From positions 62,001 to 126,000 of the forward strand of contig NZ_JAWQUO010000002.1 in NCBI RefSeq assembly GCF_033446605.1: DNA of 64,000 nucleotides, given 5' to 3'. The translations under genes were made by a program, and so were the position numbers. The notes under the pieces are model-generated. The model was not told the DNA's origin, searched no databases, and worked only from the letters and a program-made list of their open reading frames with translations. Position 1 is the first letter of the stretch, and the number at the start of each line of letters is the position of its first letter. Positions 61,838-64,000 of this stretch are shown piece after piece. This DNA comes from Iodobacter sp025352645. GTDB taxonomy: Bacteria; Pseudomonadota; Gammaproteobacteria; Burkholderiales; Chitinibacteraceae.

Positions 61838-62293
61838 TCAGCTGGCTTGGGGAGTAAAACGGAGTGCGAATTCCAGTGCGCATTCATAACCATACGCGCC
61901 TAGACCGCAAATAACGCCAACCGCAAGGTCGGAAAAATAAGAGTGATGCCGGAACGATTCACGAGCATGAACATTGGATAGGTGGACTTCAACAAAAGGA
62001 ATTTTTACCGCAGCCAGCGCGTCACGGATGGCAACGCTGGTATGCGTAAACGCGGCGGGGTTAATGATGATAAAATCTGTGCCGTCCAAATGGGCGGCAT
62101 GGATGCGATCAATCAGCTCGTATTCGCGGTTCGATTGAAACGCGTCAACGCGCGCAGCGCGCAGCTGTCCCAGTTCAACTAGCTTAGTATTGATGGTGGC
62201 GAGTGTATCCGCCCCATAATGCTGTGGCTCTCTTGAGCCAAGCAGGTTCAAATTTGGGCCATGTAGTACGAGGATACTGCGTGTGTTTTGCAT
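61838..62293 (-). CDS. aroQ: Type II 3-dehydroquinate dehydratase
   Basis: A 151-residue shikimate-pathway enzyme. The N-terminus LVLHGPNLNLLGSREPQHYG carries the catalytic Tyr26, followed by INPAAFTHTSVAIRDAL and HLSNVHARESFRHHS. The start at 62293 is set by family alignment; the frame stays open to 62371 without support. First gene of the aroQ-accB-accC operon, a common order in beta- and gammaproteobacteria. Confidence 0.95.
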   Translation of the reverse strand: MQNTRSILVLHGPNLNLLGSREPQHYGADTLATINTKLVELGQLRAARVDAFQSNREYELIDRIHAAHLDGTDFIIINPAAFTHTSVAIRDALAAVKIPFVEVHLSNVHARESFRHHSYFSDLAVGVICGLGAYGYECALEFALRFTPQAS

Positions 62294-62498
62294 CCGCTGT
62301 TCACTGTTGTTGCCTATCATTGGGCGAAGTTTGCCGCAGTATGTGCGAATTTGTCCAGAAAAAGTGGGCAATTTCGGTGAAAATACGTTCTAAAACACTT
62401 GTTTGAAAGCGTCCCAAGCCAAGCTGAGCGTGGGTTTTATCGTACAAGTGGATACATTTTTTGTAGTTTTGTTACATTTATAAAAAAGGCTGTTTTGC

Positions 62499-63527
62499 AT
62501 GCAAGTTGCTGACTTTGATTACCATTTGCCTGAATCCTTGATTGCCCAGTTCCCACCAGAAGTCCGTGGAGCAAGCCGCCTCTTACATATTGATGGCTTA
62601 ACGCGGCAAGATTCACACTTTCGCCAGTTACCGCAGTTTTTACGTGCTGGGGATGTGCTTATTTTCAATGACACCAAGGTTATCAAGGCACGGGTCTTTG
62701 GTAAAAAAGACTCAGGAGGTGCAATTGAAGCCTTGATTGAACGTGTTTTAGATGAGCATACAGCACTGGCACATATCCGCTCATCCAAGGCACCTAAACC
62801 AGGGGCAAAGTTGATTTTTGCAGATCGTTGGCCCGCCACTATGATCGAGCGCAAAGATGATCTATTTAAATTACGTTTTGATGGGGATGAGAGCGTTTTA
62901 GATATCTTGGAGCAAGCAGGCCAACTGCCCTTACCTCCATATATTACCCATACGCCGGATGAAGAAGACGCAAAGCGCTATCAAACCATTTATGCCAGAG
63001 ATCCAGGTGCGGTAGCCGCACCGACCGCAGGCTTGCACTTTACGCCGGAGCTGCTCGCTGAGTTACACGCGATGGGGGTTAAAACGGGCTATCTCACGCT
63101 GCATGTTGGCGCGGGGACATTTCAACCGATACGGGTCGATGACGTCAGTGAGCACGTTATGCATTTTGAGCGGTATTCAATTCCTGCGGCTACCGTCACC
63201 TTAATTGAAGCGACGAAATCCGCTGGGGGGCGAGTGATTGCCGTGGGTACAACCAGCTTGCGCGCGCTTGAGGCCGCGTCACAGAATGGATTTTTAGCCG
63301 AGCCTATTGGCGACACAAACATCTTTATTACGCCGGGCTATCAATTCAAAGTGGTGGATCGCCTGATTACCAATTTTCATCTGCCCAAATCAACGCTCTT
63401 AATGTTAGTGGCTGCGTTTGTAGGCTTTGAGACAATGCAAGCTGCCTATCAGCATGCGGTAGAGCTTGAGTATCGATTCTTTAGCTATGGCGATGCAATG
63501 CTGCTGGAGCCCAAAGCCCCAGCATAA
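62499..63527 (+). CDS. queA: S-adenosylmethionine:tRNA ribosyltransferase-isomerase
   Basis: A 342-residue QueA, converting preQ1-tRNA to epoxyqueuosine-tRNA with SAM. QueA blocks: FDYHLPESLIAQFPPEVR, LIFNDTKVIKARVFG, RDPGAVAAPTAGLHFTPELL, LHVGAGTFQPIR and LITNFHLPKSTLLMLV. Length is typical. It is followed 132 bases later by tgt, the preceding enzyme of the queuosine pathway. Divergent from aroQ. Confidence 0.97.
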   Translation: MQVADFDYHLPESLIAQFPPEVRGASRLLHIDGLTRQDSHFRQLPQFLRAGDVLIFNDTKVIKARVFGKKDSGGAIEALIERVLDEHTALAHIRSSKAPKPGAKLIFADRWPATMIERKDDLFKLRFDGDESVLDILEQAGQLPLPPYITHTPDEEDAKRYQTIYARDPGAVAAPTAGLHFTPELLAELHAMGVKTGYLTLHVGAGTFQPIRVDDVSEHVMHFERYSIPAATVTLIEATKSAGGRVIAVGTTSLRALEAASQNGFLAEPIGDTNIFITPGYQFKVVDRLITNFHLPKSTLLMLVAAFVGFETMQAAYQHAVELEYRFFSYGDAMLLEPKAPA

Positions 63528-63659
63528 ACGGGGTGCTTGTCGGTGAAGGGGCGCAGTGCCGGTATTTTTTATAGGGTAAGCGCGTTGCTTTGGCCGTAGC
63601 TTGGCGGTAATCTTGCGCCCCGTGCCGGACTGTGTTTCCGGCGGCGTTTAGGAAAAAAA

Positions 63660-64000
63660 ATGTTGAAATTTGAATTAAAAGCCACCAGTAGCGGCGCTCG
63701 TCGCGGCACCATGACCTTAAATCACGGTGTGGTGGAAACGCCAGTGTTTATGCCGGTAGGCACTTATGGCACGGTCAAAGCCATGACGCCGCGTGATTTA
63801 AAAGAAATTGGTGCACAGATTTGCCTAGGCAATACCTTTCACCTGTGGTTACGTCCAGGTTTAGAAGTGGTGGAGCAATTTGGCGGTCTGCACCAATTTA
63901 TGGGCTGGGATAAGCCTATCCTGACCGACTCGGGTGGTTTCCAAGTATTTAGCTTGGGCGCGATGCGCAAAATCACTGAAGAAGGCGTCACGTTTCAAAG
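63660..64000 (+). CDS. tgt: tRNA-guanine transglycosylase, 3' end outside window
   Basis: The first 113 codons of Tgt, which exchanges guanine 34 for preQ1 in GUN tRNAs. MLKFELKATSSGARRGTM, TPVFMPVGTYGTVKAMTPRD, GNTFHLWLRPGLE and the catalytic-site region LTDSGGFQVFSLGAM (with the substrate-binding Asp) are standard. AGGA lies 6 nt before the ATG. It runs off the window end. Confidence 0.97.
   Translation, partial: MLKFELKATSSGARRGTMTLNHGVVETPVFMPVGTYGTVKAMTPRDLKEIGAQICLGNTFHLWLRPGLEVVEQFGGLHQFMGWDKPILTDSGGFQVFSLGAMRKITEEGVTFQ

Noticed and set aside
63528..63659. preQ1 riboswitch between queA and tgt
   Set aside because: A GGGGCGCA/TGCGCCCC dyad is present, but nothing like the short preQ1 aptamer consensus.

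Overview
The window reads as chromosomal DNA from a free-living Gram-negative betaproteobacterium, most likely order Neisseriales (Chromobacteriaceae, Iodobacter-like). This is inferred from gene content and protein style (class I PHA synthase, aroQ-accB-accC, queA-tgt, YkgJ, PsiF, AceK), not from a database search. The window opens inside a hybrid histidine kinase gene and closes inside tgt. I see no prophage, integrase, transposase or CRISPR array. The accessory character lies in signalling genes and in many intergenic palindromic repeats.

Region by region. 1-5.2 kb: the C-terminal half of a REC-REC-Hpt hybrid kinase, then a REC-GGDEF diguanylate cyclase, a short divergent flagellin, a DcuB-type C4-dicarboxylate transporter and a small unknown gene. 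5.2-16 kb: tex, a periplasmic binding protein, a glycerophosphodiester phosphodiesterase, a patatin-type (type Vd) autotransporter, psiF, an unknown 519-residue protein, a class D beta-lactamase and an Mrp/ApbC ATPase. 16-23 kb: a PBP7-type endopeptidase, phaC and a thiolase (polyhydroxyalkanoate metabolism), aceK and an exported FKBP isomerase. 23.6-27.4 kb: a compact signalling operon of membrane diguanylate cyclase, TonB-dependent receptor and YfiR-like periplasmic protein. 27.4-28 kb: a dense cluster of palindromic repeats. 28-33.7 kb: sbcC/sbcD, a YkgJ cysteine-cluster protein and HutD. 33.8-42.6 kb: an M9 collagenase lipoprotein and three tandem NSS-family sodium symporters separated by repeats. 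42.6-50.7 kb: an RND efflux permease and adaptor overlapping lplT, then alr and lysC. 50.9-51.8 kb: seven tRNA genes (Ser, then Arg-Glu three times) behind a good promoter. 51.8-59.8 kb: a LysR regulator, a possible small ORF and a 2188-codon hybrid kinase with a dead, N-lobe-less kinase remnant, an AAA ATPase, GAF, PAS, HK, two REC and Hpt. 59.9-64 kb: the aroQ-accB-accC operon, then queA and tgt.

Cyclic-di-GMP and phosphorelay signalling is a theme: two diguanylate cyclases with intact inhibitory sites, two Hpt-terminated hybrid kinases and a YfiR-type regulator. The most interesting items are the receptor-DGC-YfiR operon, the pseudokinase/ATPase/hybrid kinase, a two-copy MITE-like element (7.7 and 23.4 kb), an 83-bp palindrome flanked by 12-bp direct repeats (27.5 kb), and conserved palindromes nested inside locus-specific inverted arms (27.8 and 42.4 kb). 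Start codons were moved from the longest ORF where a Shine-Dalgarno or family alignment supported it; this is noted per entry.
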